From positions 2,324,001 through 2,388,000 of the forward strand of contig NZ_CP045298.1 of NCBI RefSeq assembly GCF_009363115.1: DNA of 64,000 nucleotides. The letters run 5' to 3'. Each line of letters begins with the position of its first letter. Positions within the stretch are counted from its first letter, which is position 1. This document shows, in pieces, positions 8,270-17,169 of the stretch. Source of the stretch: Paenibacillus brasilensis. Lineage in GTDB: Bacteria; Bacillota; Bacilli; Paenibacillales; Paenibacillaceae. The position numbers and the translations under genes are program-made. Under the pieces are notes generated by a model that was not told where the DNA came from, made no database searches, and saw nothing but the letters and a program-made list of their open reading frames with translations.

Positions 8270-8314
8270 GACGTGAGGTTCTGACAAACTTTCTCAATCG
8301 TTCCGGTTTAAGAT
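8246..8314 (+). promoter_or_regulatory. Putative Spo0A-controlled sigma-A promoter of spoIIE
   Basis: CTGACA (8281-8286), a 22-bp spacer and TAAGAT (8309-8314). TGTCGGA (8248-8254) and, on the other strand, TGTCAGA (8280-8286, over the -35) resemble the 0A box TGTCGAA. B. subtilis spoIIE and spoIIG are sigma-A promoters with over-long spacers activated by Spo0A, which supports this reading. Confidence 0.55.
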
Positions 8315-8349
8315 GGGAACATCAAATTGATGAATGGGGTGCCTGACGC

Positions 8350-10857
8350 ATGATGGAGAAATGGAACGTGGTACAATTTCCGGGGTTGAAATCTAGAAAG
8401 TCCAGATCCAAAGAACGTACGGAAGGTTGGACTTCCAGACTCAAGAAGCGACTGGATTCACATAAAGCGGTGCAATGGGTGATGGCGCAAAGATGGATGC
8501 TGCTATTGTCGGCTATGGGGCTTTTACTGGGGCGCGCCATGATTTTGGACGAGCTTTCCCCTTTTGCCCTCGCTTATTTTGCGGTCATCACATTCCTTCG
8601 CCGTGATCTGATGCTGCCTATAGCTGTATCGGTATTACTGGGTAGCTTGTTGGCTCCCTATCCATCGTTGTTCATGATTGGAGGTGAGCTGATTGTATTT
8701 TATCTCTTGTTTCGCGGGCTACGAGCCTTTGATCGTCTGGAATTATCCTATGCTCCGCTTATGGTTTTCCTATCTGTGTTCATGGTCAATTTATTTAACG
8801 CCGTGATGGCTCCGTCCTTCACATGGTATGATCTTGTCATTGTGGGAACGGATGCGGTCCTCAGCTTTATGCTTACACTGGTGTTCACGCAGGCTATTCC
8901 ACTGTTTACGTATCGAAAAAAGACAAGCCAGCTCAAGAATGAGGAAATTTTGTGTCTCATTATTTTACTGGCCTCTGTGATGACAGGGGCGGTAGGATGG
9001 ACCCTTCATTCACTGTCTGTCGATCATGTTTTGTCACGATATTTGATCTTGGTGTTTGCTTTGGTTGGAGGGGCTTCACTAGGTGCTTCGGTTGGTGTGA
9101 TTACCGGCTTAATTCTCAGCCTGGCCAATATGTCCGCGATTGTGCAGATGAGCTTACTTGCATTTGCGGGCTTGCTGGCAGGGATGCTGCGTGAAGGGCG
9201 AAAGGGTGCTGTTGCATTAGGGATGTTACTGGGCTCTTCCATTTTAACGATCTATTTGGATGGGACGGGAGATGTACTGACATCGACTTGGGAGAGCTGT
9301 GCGGCGATTCTATTATTCTTAATAACTCCAAAAAGCTTCTTTAAAGCGGTTTCTACCTATGTCCCCGGTACGCAGGATCACGCCAAGTCCCAGCATGAAT
9401 ATGCCAAAAGGGTTCGTGACCTCACCGCAGAGCGGGTAACGAAATTTTCCCGCGTATTCAGTCAGCTATCCCGCAGCTTTCATCAGATATCTGCGAGTGA
9501 GGGCGCAAAGCCGGACGGAGAAATCGAGCATTTTATGAACGCCGTAGCGGAAGGCACGTGCGCCTCCTGCTTTAAGTGCGAGCAGTGCTGGGACGGCAAG
9601 TTTATGCAAACTCATCAGTATATGACGGAAATGATGAGCGCCATTGAGGATAATCCTGATTTGGAGCCGGAGCAGATGCCGCCGCAATGGAGCAAGGCAT
9701 GCGCCAAAACGGGCGCTGTACTGCAGGTCATGAAGCAGCAGTATAGTCTCTATCAGCATAATATGCAGTGGAAGCGCCAAGTATACGACAGTCGTCAGCT
9801 TGTTGCTGACCAGCTATCAGGCGTATCACAAATTATGGAGGATTTGGCGCGGGAAATTCAGCGGGAAGGCCAGACCATGCATCGGCAGGAGGAGCAAATA
9901 CGGGAGGCGCTTGAGCGGCTGGGTTTGTCCATCCAATCAATTGAGATTATTAACCTGGATGCAGGTCAGGTAGAAATTGAGATTGTCCATGCCTATACAA
10001 GGGGATTCGATGAATGTCGGAAAATCATTGCTCCGCTGCTGTCGGACATACTGGACGAGCATATTGCCGTGATGCGCGAAACGGCGGCAGATCGCCGCCA
10101 AGGCTTGGCCACCGTCATGTTTGGCTCTGCCAAGACGTATGAGGTGGCTACAGGAGTAGCAAGTGCCGCCAAGGGAGGGGATTTTTTCTCAGGAGACAGC
10201 TATAGCATGATGGAGCTAGGGAACGGGACCTTTGCAGTCTCCCTGAGCGATGGGATGGGGAATGGAGAGCGTGCGCAGCAGGAGAGCAGCGCGGCCCTTG
10301 ATATTTTGGAGGAATTATTGCAATCCGGGATGGATGAGAAATTGGCGATCAAGTCGGTGAACTCTGTCCTGATGCTGCGATCACCCGAGGAAATGTATGC
10401 TACCGTCGATATGGCGCTGATTGACCAGTATACGGCCCGAACAACCTTTATGAAAATTGGGTCTACGCCGAGCTTTATTAAAAGGGGGGAGGAGGTCATT
10501 CCTGTATCTGCCAGTAATTTGCCAATTGGCATTATACAGGATATTGAGGTGGATTTGGTGTCACTTCAACTACAGCCGGGTGATATTCTCATCATGATTA
10601 CAGACGGTATATACGATTCGCCGGGTTATGCAGTCAATAAGGAAATATGGATGAAGCGCATGATCCAGGAGATTGAAAGTGATGATCCGCAGGAGCTGGC
10701 CGACTGCTTGCTGGAACGGGTTATTCGTTACCAGCAAAATCAAATCTATGATGATATGACGGTTGTTGTTAGTAAAATAGATCATTACCGTCCAGAGTGG
10801 GCAACCCTGCATGTACCCGGTATGAGCTGGGCAGAGCGTCCACGGACGGTGAGTTAA
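8350..10857 (+). CDS. spoIIE: Stage II sporulation protein E, PP2C-type serine phosphatase
   Basis: SpoIIE dephosphorylates the anti-sigma antagonist SpoIIAA, releasing sigma-F in the forespore, and takes part in asymmetric septation with FtsZ. The 835-residue protein has a basic N terminus, about ten membrane segments (roughly residues 45-325), a central oligomerization/FtsZ-binding region (about 330-590) with a Cys-rich stretch (CASCFKCEQCW), and a C-terminal PP2C domain (about 600-815) with the metal-binding signatures GDSY and SDGMGNG. Length and layout match the family. ATG 8350 is followed at once by a second ATG, and either could serve. It heads the yabS-yabT-tilS-hpt group. Confidence 0.97.
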   Translation: MMEKWNVVQFPGLKSRKSRSKERTEGWTSRLKKRLDSHKAVQWVMAQRWMLLLSAMGLLLGRAMILDELSPFALAYFAVITFLRRDLMLPIAVSVLLGSLLAPYPSLFMIGGELIVFYLLFRGLRAFDRLELSYAPLMVFLSVFMVNLFNAVMAPSFTWYDLVIVGTDAVLSFMLTLVFTQAIPLFTYRKKTSQLKNEEILCLIILLASVMTGAVGWTLHSLSVDHVLSRYLILVFALVGGASLGASVGVITGLILSLANMSAIVQMSLLAFAGLLAGMLREGRKGAVALGMLLGSSILTIYLDGTGDVLTSTWESCAAILLFLITPKSFFKAVSTYVPGTQDHAKSQHEYAKRVRDLTAERVTKFSRVFSQLSRSFHQISASEGAKPDGEIEHFMNAVAEGTCASCFKCEQCWDGKFMQTHQYMTEMMSAIEDNPDLEPEQMPPQWSKACAKTGAVLQVMKQQYSLYQHNMQWKRQVYDSRQLVADQLSGVSQIMEDLAREIQREGQTMHRQEEQIREALERLGLSIQSIEIINLDAGQVEIEIVHAYTRGFDECRKIIAPLLSDILDEHIAVMRETAADRRQGLATVMFGSAKTYEVATGVASAAKGGDFFSGDSYSMMELGNGTFAVSLSDGMGNGERAQQESSAALDILEELLQSGMDEKLAIKSVNSVLMLRSPEEMYATVDMALIDQYTARTTFMKIGSTPSFIKRGEEVIPVSASNLPIGIIQDIEVDLVSLQLQPGDILIMITDGIYDSPGYAVNKEIWMKRMIQEIESDDPQELADCLLERVIRYQQNQIYDDMTVVVSKIDHYRPEWATLHVPGMSWAERPRTVS

Positions 10858-10983
10858 GGTAACATTGCCCGGGAAATTCCTTTCTCGCTTTTAAAAATCC
10901 GCATTCTTCGTTTGAATCATTCCGGAATAGGCAAAGATAGAATCTATCGGGATAGATTAAGAGGAAGCGGAGGTCAAAAAGCG

Positions 10984-11733
10984 ATGAAGCAAATTTTGAT
11001 CATTACAGACGGATGTTCCAATGTAGGGGTTAGCCCGGTCATAGCGGCTGCTCAGGCTCTACAGGAAGGCATTACAGTGAATGTCGCTGGAGTTATAGAT
11101 TATGGAACCATAGGCGAGCTTGGCGGTACGGAGATTCGCGAAATTGCTAAAGCTGGAGGAGGGTTCAGCCAAATCGTAGGCACGAAGCAGTTGGCACAGA
11201 CCATGCAGATGATGACACGTAAAACGGTCGTTCAAACGATTCAGCAGGCGGTTAATAGAGAGTTAACGCATATTTTGGGTGAGGGTGGCGCCCGGCATAT
11301 TGGTGAACTGCCTCCGGCCAAACGGGCTCAGGTAGTTGAGGTGATGGACGAACTGACAGAGACAAGCCCTCTGGAAATTGCTTTACTCATTGATGCCAGC
11401 GCGAGCATGAGGCCCAAGCTGCATGCTGTAGAGGACAGCATTCGCGATTTGCTGCTCAGTTTGCAGTCCAGGAGCGGACTCAGCCGCATCTCTGTATTCC
11501 ATTTTCCAGGCGGCCGAATGGGTGAAGATGCGGTTATGGATATCGGCTGGACCTCTGAACTCAACCAGATCAAATCGCTATTCGGACGTCTGCGGATGAA
11601 AGGAGCGACGCCGACAGGTCCAGCCATTTTACAAGTGATTGATTATTACCGATATGTTACACTAGAGGAACAGAAAGATATGGAAGAATCCTATGATAAA
11701 GGAGAAGGGATGCTCGGTGACTATGTCGTCTGA
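10984..11733 (+). CDS. yabS: VWA-domain protein YabS
   Basis: This 249-residue protein belongs to the von Willebrand factor A-like family. Two regions look like VWA elements: ILIITDGCSNVG at the N terminus and LLIDASASMRPKL (a DxSxS MIDAS motif) near residue 137, with TGP in ATPTGPAI later. In B. subtilis yabS lies between spoIIE and yabT and belongs to the sigma-F regulon; its role is unknown. ATG 10984 follows CGGAGG; a longer frame from 10912 lacks a ribosome site. The 3' end overlaps yabT. Confidence 0.9.
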   Translation: MKQILIITDGCSNVGVSPVIAAAQALQEGITVNVAGVIDYGTIGELGGTEIREIAKAGGGFSQIVGTKQLAQTMQMMTRKTVVQTIQQAVNRELTHILGEGGARHIGELPPAKRAQVVEVMDELTETSPLEIALLIDASASMRPKLHAVEDSIRDLLLSLQSRSGLSRISVFHFPGGRMGEDAVMDIGWTSELNQIKSLFGRLRMKGATPTGPAILQVIDYYRYVTLEEQKDMEESYDKGEGMLGDYVV

Positions 11734-12655
11734 TCCCGTTCTTGCACCCGGAACGGTCATCAAGGGCAAGTGGAAGCGGAGCAGCTATGTCATTCAGCGC
11801 CTGCTGGGCCGGGGAGCGAACGGAACTGTATATTTGGTAAAAGAAGCACAGGCCGATCGGCAATTTGCTCTGAAAATGGGAAGAAACACGCTTGATCTGC
11901 AATCAGAGATTAATGTGCTGACTACACTGCATTCTCAAGGGACTAAGGCCGTGTTCCAAAAAGATGGGGACCCCTCCTTTTTATTTGAAGTCGACGATGT
12001 GGTGTTACGCAGCGGAGAGATCCCCTTTTATGTCATGCGATATATTAAGGGCGATCCGCTTCATCGTTTTGTTGCAGCCAAAGGGGCGGAATGGTATGGT
12101 GTGGCTGGAACCGGTATACTCAATCGTCTGGCAGAGCTGCATCAGGCAGGATGGGTGTTTGGCGACCTGAAGCCGCAAAATATTTTGGTCAATGCCTATG
12201 GAGAAGCCGAATTAATTGATTATGGCGGAGTATCCCTTGCAGGTCGGAGTGTTAAACAATTTACAGAATGGTATGACAGAGGATTCTGGAATGCTGGCAA
12301 CCGAAATGCCGATCCCCAGTATGACCTGTTTGCCTTTGCTCTTCTAACGATTCATATATTAGAGGGCGAATCCTTAAAGGCGGCTGCCGGCAGGCTGCCA
12401 CAGCTGCGCAATACGGCAGAATTGACGGTTATCATTCGTCGCAGCCGTGTATTACGTCCCTACGCCGAATGGCTGCTCGGTGCAGTGCGCGGAGAATATT
12501 CCGATACCCGTGCAGCGGCCCGATCCTGGTCGCGTCTGGCTTCAGCGCATGTCAGGCAATCGTCGGCCAAACGAGGGAATCCACGTTGGCTGGGATATGC
12601 TTTCACGGTTTCACTTTTGCTGCTGGCTGGGGCGCTCTGGATAGCGTTGCGGTAG
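11717..12655 (+). CDS. yabT: Membrane-anchored Hanks-type Ser/Thr protein kinase YabT
   Basis: YabT is a eukaryotic-type Ser/Thr kinase active in sporulation; in B. subtilis it is stimulated by DNA and phosphorylates RecA. The Gly-rich loop (GRGANGTVYLVKE, near residue 31), catalytic Lys (FALKMG), catalytic loop (GDLKPQNILV, where Gly replaces the usual Arg before Asp) and DYG in place of DFG are visible. One C-terminal membrane segment (about the last 25 residues) anchors it, with no PASTA repeats. GTG 11717 is placed best after GGAGAAGGG; ATG 11723 and ATG 11693 are alternatives. It overlaps yabS by 17 bases. Confidence 0.92.
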   Translation: MTMSSDPVLAPGTVIKGKWKRSSYVIQRLLGRGANGTVYLVKEAQADRQFALKMGRNTLDLQSEINVLTTLHSQGTKAVFQKDGDPSFLFEVDDVVLRSGEIPFYVMRYIKGDPLHRFVAAKGAEWYGVAGTGILNRLAELHQAGWVFGDLKPQNILVNAYGEAELIDYGGVSLAGRSVKQFTEWYDRGFWNAGNRNADPQYDLFAFALLTIHILEGESLKAAAGRLPQLRNTAELTVIIRRSRVLRPYAEWLLGAVRGEYSDTRAAARSWSRLASAHVRQSSAKRGNPRWLGYAFTVSLLLLAGALWIALR

Positions 12656-12721
12656 CAGCATGACTTACATAAGATAACAGATGATCATCATTTTTACGGT
12701 CGGGAGAAGAGAGGGTCGTCA

Positions 12722-14170
12722 ATGGGAACAACCAAACCGACCGGTGTTGTACAGGAAGTACTCGCCCTCGCGCGAGATCATTCACTGTGGAGCCCCGGAG
12801 ACTGCATTGTGGTTGCTGTATCCGGTGGGCCGGATTCGGTGGCCCTTTTGCACATTTTACATGAAATATCCGTTATACATATGCCTTTGCAGCTCATCTG
12901 TGCTCACGTTCATCATGGCTTCAGGCCAGAGGAATCGGATGCGGAGGCTGAAGAGGTAAAGGGCATAGCCCGAAAGCTGAAGCTTCCGTTTGAAATGATT
13001 CGGGTGGATGTGCCCGTTTATATGAAGGAAAGCGGGAAAGGTCCACAGGAAGCAGCCCGTGAGCTGCGTTATTCCTTTTTGCATGATATGGCTGCCAAGT
13101 GGGGAGCACAGCATATTGCGACGGCCCACCATGGCAATGATCAGGCCGAAACAGTTCTCCTGCACTTGCTGCGCGGCAGCGGTCCAGCGGGTTTGGCGGG
13201 TATGCGTCTGGCGCGCACAGAAAAAAATGTGCAACTCATTCGCCCGTTGCTGCGTATGTACAAAGCTGACCTGATTGAGTTCTGCAGGTTTTATGGCCTT
13301 TCCTATGTGACGGACAGCACCAATTTAACCTCCAAATACCGTCGTAACGCCATTCGCATGGATGTGCTTCCTTTTTTGGGGCAATATAATGAGCAACTGA
13401 CATCATCCCTCAACCGGCTGGCCGAAACGATGGCTGAAGAAAATGACTTTGTGGAGGCATCAACGCTGTCGGTATATGAGGAATTGGTACGCTTGGATAA
13501 CGGGAGGTACATGTTTTCCATTGCTTCCTATCGCAAGCTACCCGTTGCTTTACAACGGAGGTTGATTAAACTAATATTAAATTATCTGCCTTCGGACAGT
13601 GAAAATTTAGATTTTCGTAAAATTGAGACCGTTCGACTGAAACTTCTTCAGGAACAACCGTCCACGTGGAGCTTGGACTTGGGTGGCGGTGCGGTTGGAG
13701 TCCGCGAATATGACCAAGCGGGTTTGTTTGACCGAACGCGAGGATTTATGAGCGAATGGTGTTATGGACTAGACGTATTGCCTATGTCTGGCGAGCTTGA
13801 ATTGCCTGAGGCGGGTGGTGTGCTTCGGTGGCGAAGAACCTCCTATTCGGATGGACTCTATCCTGCGAATGAGGAGGAGGCATGGTTTGACGCGGATGAA
13901 TTGAGTTTGCCGTTGACCATACGCTCACGATTACCTGGAGATGCCATGCATGTCATGGGATTAAACGGAAGAAAAAAGGTTAAGGATATTTTTATTGATG
14001 GAAAAATTCCTCCTTCACTTCGTTCCGTTATTCCCATCGTCTGTGACCATTCTGGAGCTATTCTCTGGATTCCGGGCGTGCGGCGTTCTGTACATGCCGC
14101 AGTGCAAAAGCACACGTCTTCGGTTATATACATGTCATGGCAAAGACTGGAGAGTCCGGAGCACCGATAA
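12722..14170 (+). CDS. tilS: tRNA(Ile)-lysidine synthase TilS
   Basis: TilS uses ATP and lysine to convert C34 of the CAU-anticodon tRNA-Ile to lysidine, changing its decoding from AUG to AUA; it is essential. The PP-loop SGGPDS sits at residues 34-39 and HHGNDQAETVLLHLLRGSG further on. The 482-residue length fits the long Bacillus-type enzyme, with the C-terminal tRNA-binding domain (RLPGDAMHVMG near residue 400). RBS GGAGAAGAGAGGG precedes the ATG. hpt follows after 47 bases, as in Bacillus. Confidence 0.96.
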   Translation: MGTTKPTGVVQEVLALARDHSLWSPGDCIVVAVSGGPDSVALLHILHEISVIHMPLQLICAHVHHGFRPEESDAEAEEVKGIARKLKLPFEMIRVDVPVYMKESGKGPQEAARELRYSFLHDMAAKWGAQHIATAHHGNDQAETVLLHLLRGSGPAGLAGMRLARTEKNVQLIRPLLRMYKADLIEFCRFYGLSYVTDSTNLTSKYRRNAIRMDVLPFLGQYNEQLTSSLNRLAETMAEENDFVEASTLSVYEELVRLDNGRYMFSIASYRKLPVALQRRLIKLILNYLPSDSENLDFRKIETVRLKLLQEQPSTWSLDLGGGAVGVREYDQAGLFDRTRGFMSEWCYGLDVLPMSGELELPEAGGVLRWRRTSYSDGLYPANEEEAWFDADELSLPLTIRSRLPGDAMHVMGLNGRKKVKDIFIDGKIPPSLRSVIPIVCDHSGAILWIPGVRRSVHAAVQKHTSSVIYMSWQRLESPEHR

Positions 14171-14217
14171 TCGCACAGGAACGGCTTTCATAGTATAAAC
14201 TTAGGAGGTTTACACCG

Positions 14218-14757
14218 TTGCAGAATGATATTCAGGAAGTATTAATCAGCGAAGAAGAACTCCAGAGTAAAATTAAGGAATTGGGCGCACAGCTCAGCGT
14301 AAAATATGAAGGAAAGAATCCATTGGTGATTTGCGTGCTGAAGGGCGCGTTTATCTTTATGGCTGATTTGGTTAAATCCATCACAGTGCCGTTGGAGCTT
14401 GATTTCATGGCTGTATCAAGTTATGGAGTGTCCACGAAGTCCTCGGGAGTTGTTAAAATCATTAAAGATTTGGACGCATCCGTTGAAGGACGTGACGTTC
14501 TGATTGTCGAAGATATTATCGACAGCGGCCTGACGCTGACGCATATGATTGAACTGCTTAAGAACCGTAATGCCAATTCGGTATGTGTCGTAACCTTGTT
14601 TGACAAGCCTGCACGCCGGACTGTTAATCTTCAAGCAGATTATACCGGATTTACGCTTCCGGATGCCTTTGTTGTCGGCTATGGTCTGGATTATGCCGAG
14701 CACTACCGGAACCTCCCATACATAGGGATTTTGAAGCCGGAAATCTACACCAGCTAA
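14218..14757 (+). CDS. hpt: Hypoxanthine(-guanine) phosphoribosyltransferase
   Basis: This purine-salvage enzyme converts hypoxanthine and guanine with PRPP to IMP and GMP. The PRPP-binding motif [14 protein letters not shown] is at residues 95-108, and the VLKGAFIF loop is near 40. The 179-residue length is normal. The start is TTG at 14218, placed by a strong TAGGAGGTTT. In B. subtilis HprT and TilS together activate ftsH transcription, and the tilS-hpt-ftsH order is kept here. Confidence 0.96.
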   Translation: MQNDIQEVLISEEELQSKIKELGAQLSVKYEGKNPLVICVLKGAFIFMADLVKSITVPLELDFMAVSSYGVSTKSSGVVKIIKDLDASVEGRDVLIVEDIIDSGLTLTHMIELLKNRNANSVCVVTLFDKPARRTVNLQADYTGFTLPDAFVVGYGLDYAEHYRNLPYIGILKPEIYTS

Positions 14758-14796
14758 TTCTCAGCCTCCAGTCCTAGGACTAAATAAGGCCCTTTG

Positions 14797-14826
14797 TTGA
14801 GAAGGACTTACAGGCTATGGTAAAAT
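14797..14826 (+). promoter_or_regulatory. Probable sigma-A promoter for ftsH
   Basis: TTGAGA (14797-14802), an 18-bp spacer and TAAAAT (14821-14826), 30 bases before the ftsH start. Confidence 0.6.
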
Positions 14827-14855
14827 AACTTAAGTGTCTCGAGAGGAGGTAGGGG

Positions 14856-16895
14856 ATGAATCGGTTCATCCGGAATTCTGGTTTTTATTTGATTCTTTTT
14901 TTAGTTGTGGTGGGTATCGTTCAATTTGTTAGCAACAGTAACGAAGCCTCCGATCTCCCTAGATATGACCAATTACGGCAAGAGGTTAAAGCTAATAACA
15001 TCTCTAAAGTAACGGTCCAATTTGACGGTTACGCCTATCTTGTAACCGGTGCATATAAGAAGCAGCCGGCTGATGCTAAATCCATTAATTTTTCCGTGTA
15101 TGTTCCGCCAACGGATCAAGCACTAAGTGAACTGGTTAATGCCAGCGAAACGAACGGGTTTGAATACGTACAGAAGAAAATGGAAGGCGAAAGCATCTGG
15201 TTGACGTTTTTGACTTCTATTATTCCTTTGGTGATCATGTTCCTGCTGTTCTTCTTCCTGTTTAATCAGGCACAGGGCGGCGGCGGTAAAGTTATGAACT
15301 TTGGTAAGAGCAAAGCCCGTCTTTATAACGAAGAGAAGAAGAAGGTTACCTTCGAGGACGTGGCAGGGGCTGACGAAGAGAAGCAGGAGCTTGTCGAAGT
15401 CGTAGAATTCTTGAAGGACCCGCGTAAGTTCGCTGCTGTGGGCGCTCGTATTCCAAAGGGTGTACTGTTAGTGGGCCCTCCGGGAACAGGTAAGACACTC
15501 TTGGCCAGAGCCGTTGCAGGCGAGGCAGGTGTACCGTTTTTCAGCATTTCGGGTTCTGATTTTGTAGAAATGTTCGTCGGTGTCGGTGCCTCCCGTGTTC
15601 GCGACTTGTTTGAAAATGCGAAGAAGAACGCACCATGTATCATTTTCATTGATGAGATTGATGCGGTTGGACGTCAACGTGGCGCTGGATTGGGTGGCGG
15701 ACACGATGAACGTGAGCAAACGCTCAACCAATTGCTCGTAGAGATGGATGGATTCGGCGCAAACGAAGGTATCATTATCGTAGCCGCTACAAACCGTCCA
15801 GATATTCTCGACCCGGCATTGCTTCGTCCGGGACGTTTTGACCGTCAAATCACGGTAGACCGTCCAGATGTTAAAGGCCGCGAAGCTGTATTGCATGTAC
15901 ACGCACGCAACAAGCCATTGACGAAGGATGTTAAATTGGATGTAATTGCGAAACGTACAACAGGATTTACAGGCGCTGATCTGGAAAACCTGCTGAACGA
16001 AGCTGCTTTGCTGGCAGCTCGTCGTAACCGCAGAGATATTTCCATGCGAGAAGTAGATGAAGCCATCGACCGTGTAATCGTAGGTACAGAAAAACGCAGC
16101 CGCGTAATCAGTGACCGCGAGAAACGAATTGTTGCTTACCATGAAGCAGGCCATACGATTATCGGCTACTTCCTGGAAAATGCCGACATGGTTCACAAGG
16201 TAACGATTATTCCACGTGGACGTGCAGGCGGGTATGTCATCATGCTTCCGAAGGAAGATCGCATGCTGACAACCAAGCAGGAATTGCTGGATAAAATCAC
16301 CGGCTTGTTGGGTGGACGCGTATCTGAGGAGCTGTTTATCGGCGAAATCGGTACGGGTGCCTACAGTGACTTCCAGCAAGCGACAAGCATCGCACGCAGT
16401 ATGATTGTGGAATACGGTATGAGTGAGAAGCTCGGTCCAATGCAGTTCGGTACTTCACAAGGTCAGGTCTTCCTTGGACGGGATATCGGTCATGAGCAGA
16501 ACTACAGTGATCAGATCGCTTATCAGATTGACCAAGAGATGAATCGCTTCATCACTGACTCTTATGAACGTGCTAAAGAGCTCCTGACCAAGCATTCCAA
16601 AGAGGTTCATCTGATCGCTCAAACCCTGCTGAAAGAAGAAACCTTGGAGCTTGAACAAATTAAACGTTTGATCGAGACAGGTTCTTTGGACGGCAGCACG
16701 AATGAGGGTGAAGGAACACCGGAAATCGGTGAGCCTGTGATTGATAACATTGGGGACGTTCGTGTACGTATTCAAGGCAAGGATGACGAGCCTAAGAATA
16801 CAACGGATCAACCGAATGATATCCCTAACCTGCAGAAGCCAGAAGATGATAACAATTCAGGCAACTCCGGTGGCACTCCACCGACAACAACCTGA
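14856..16895 (+). CDS. ftsH: ATP-dependent zinc metalloprotease FtsH
   Basis: FtsH is a hexameric membrane AAA+ protease that degrades misfolded membrane proteins and regulators. Two membrane segments (about residues 9-25 and 115-138) flank an extracytoplasmic domain. The Walker A GPPGTGKT is at 207-214, Walker [10 protein letters not shown] near 262-270, and the zinc site HEAGH at 429-433. The tail after about residue 615 is acidic and rich in Gly, Pro, Asn and Thr, as in other Firmicutes. GAGAGGAGGT precedes ATG 14856. A long terminator follows the stop. Confidence 0.98.
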   Translation: MNRFIRNSGFYLILFLVVVGIVQFVSNSNEASDLPRYDQLRQEVKANNISKVTVQFDGYAYLVTGAYKKQPADAKSINFSVYVPPTDQALSELVNASETNGFEYVQKKMEGESIWLTFLTSIIPLVIMFLLFFFLFNQAQGGGGKVMNFGKSKARLYNEEKKKVTFEDVAGADEEKQELVEVVEFLKDPRKFAAVGARIPKGVLLVGPPGTGKTLLARAVAGEAGVPFFSISGSDFVEMFVGVGASRVRDLFENAKKNAPCIIFIDEIDAVGRQRGAGLGGGHDEREQTLNQLLVEMDGFGANEGIIIVAATNRPDILDPALLRPGRFDRQITVDRPDVKGREAVLHVHARNKPLTKDVKLDVIAKRTTGFTGADLENLLNEAALLAARRNRRDISMREVDEAIDRVIVGTEKRSRVISDREKRIVAYHEAGHTIIGYFLENADMVHKVTIIPRGRAGGYVIMLPKEDRMLTTKQELLDKITGLLGGRVSEELFIGEIGTGAYSDFQQATSIARSMIVEYGMSEKLGPMQFGTSQGQVFLGRDIGHEQNYSDQIAYQIDQEMNRFITDSYERAKELLTKHSKEVHLIAQTLLKEETLELEQIKRLIETGSLDGSTNEGEGTPEIGEPVIDNIGDVRVRIQGKDDEPKNTTDQPNDIPNLQKPEDDNNSGNSGGTPPTTT

Positions 16896-16914
16896 TCGTT
16901 GAATGAGTGTATAT

Positions 16915-16960
16915 AAAAGCTCCGGGAAACCAGCAACTTTTGGTTTTCCGGAGCTTTTTA
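16915..16960 (+). terminator. Intrinsic terminator after ftsH
   Basis: A 17-bp stem (16915-16931 with 16942-16958) with one G-T pair and a 10-base loop ends in a T run. Confidence 0.92.
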
Positions 16961-16988
16961 AAATATGGGAAACTATTGCTGATGTGAT

Positions 16989-17017
16989 TTGACAGACCGA
17001 GGAACGTTGTGTACATT
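16989..17017 (+). promoter_or_regulatory. Possible sigma-A promoter for nadB
   Basis: A perfect TTGACA (16989-16994), a 17-bp spacer and TACATT (17012-17017). It lies about 150 bp before the nadB start, leaving a leader in which I recognise no riboswitch. Confidence 0.5.
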
Positions 17018-17169
17018 TATTGTTAAATAAACGGCTATCGTGTTCTTAGTATAAACAAGCCAACAGCCGCTCAAATTGACTTAGACTTATTATCCTTTTG
17101 AACATATACCGTGAGCGCATACTGTACAACCTATGGTGTGCGCTATTCTCTGTGAAATCAGGTGAAGGC

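Larger units (their letters stand above)
7912..8349 (+). other. Regulatory region upstream of spoIIE
   Basis: These 438 bases hold no large gene and no tRNA (B. subtilis has tRNA genes here). Visible items are a possible 37-codon ORF (8156-8269), two pairs of Spo0A-box-like heptamers (8047-8055 with 8068-8076, and 8246-8254 with 8280-8288) and a -35/-10 pair with a 22-bp spacer just before spoIIE. Confidence 0.5.

Noticed and set aside
7912..8349. tRNA genes before spoIIE as in B. subtilis
   Set aside because: No T-loop GTTCGAATCC-like sequence or acceptor pairing was found.
15468..16379. Minus-strand open frame of 303 codons
   Set aside because: It is antisense to the catalytic core of ftsH and shows no domain.
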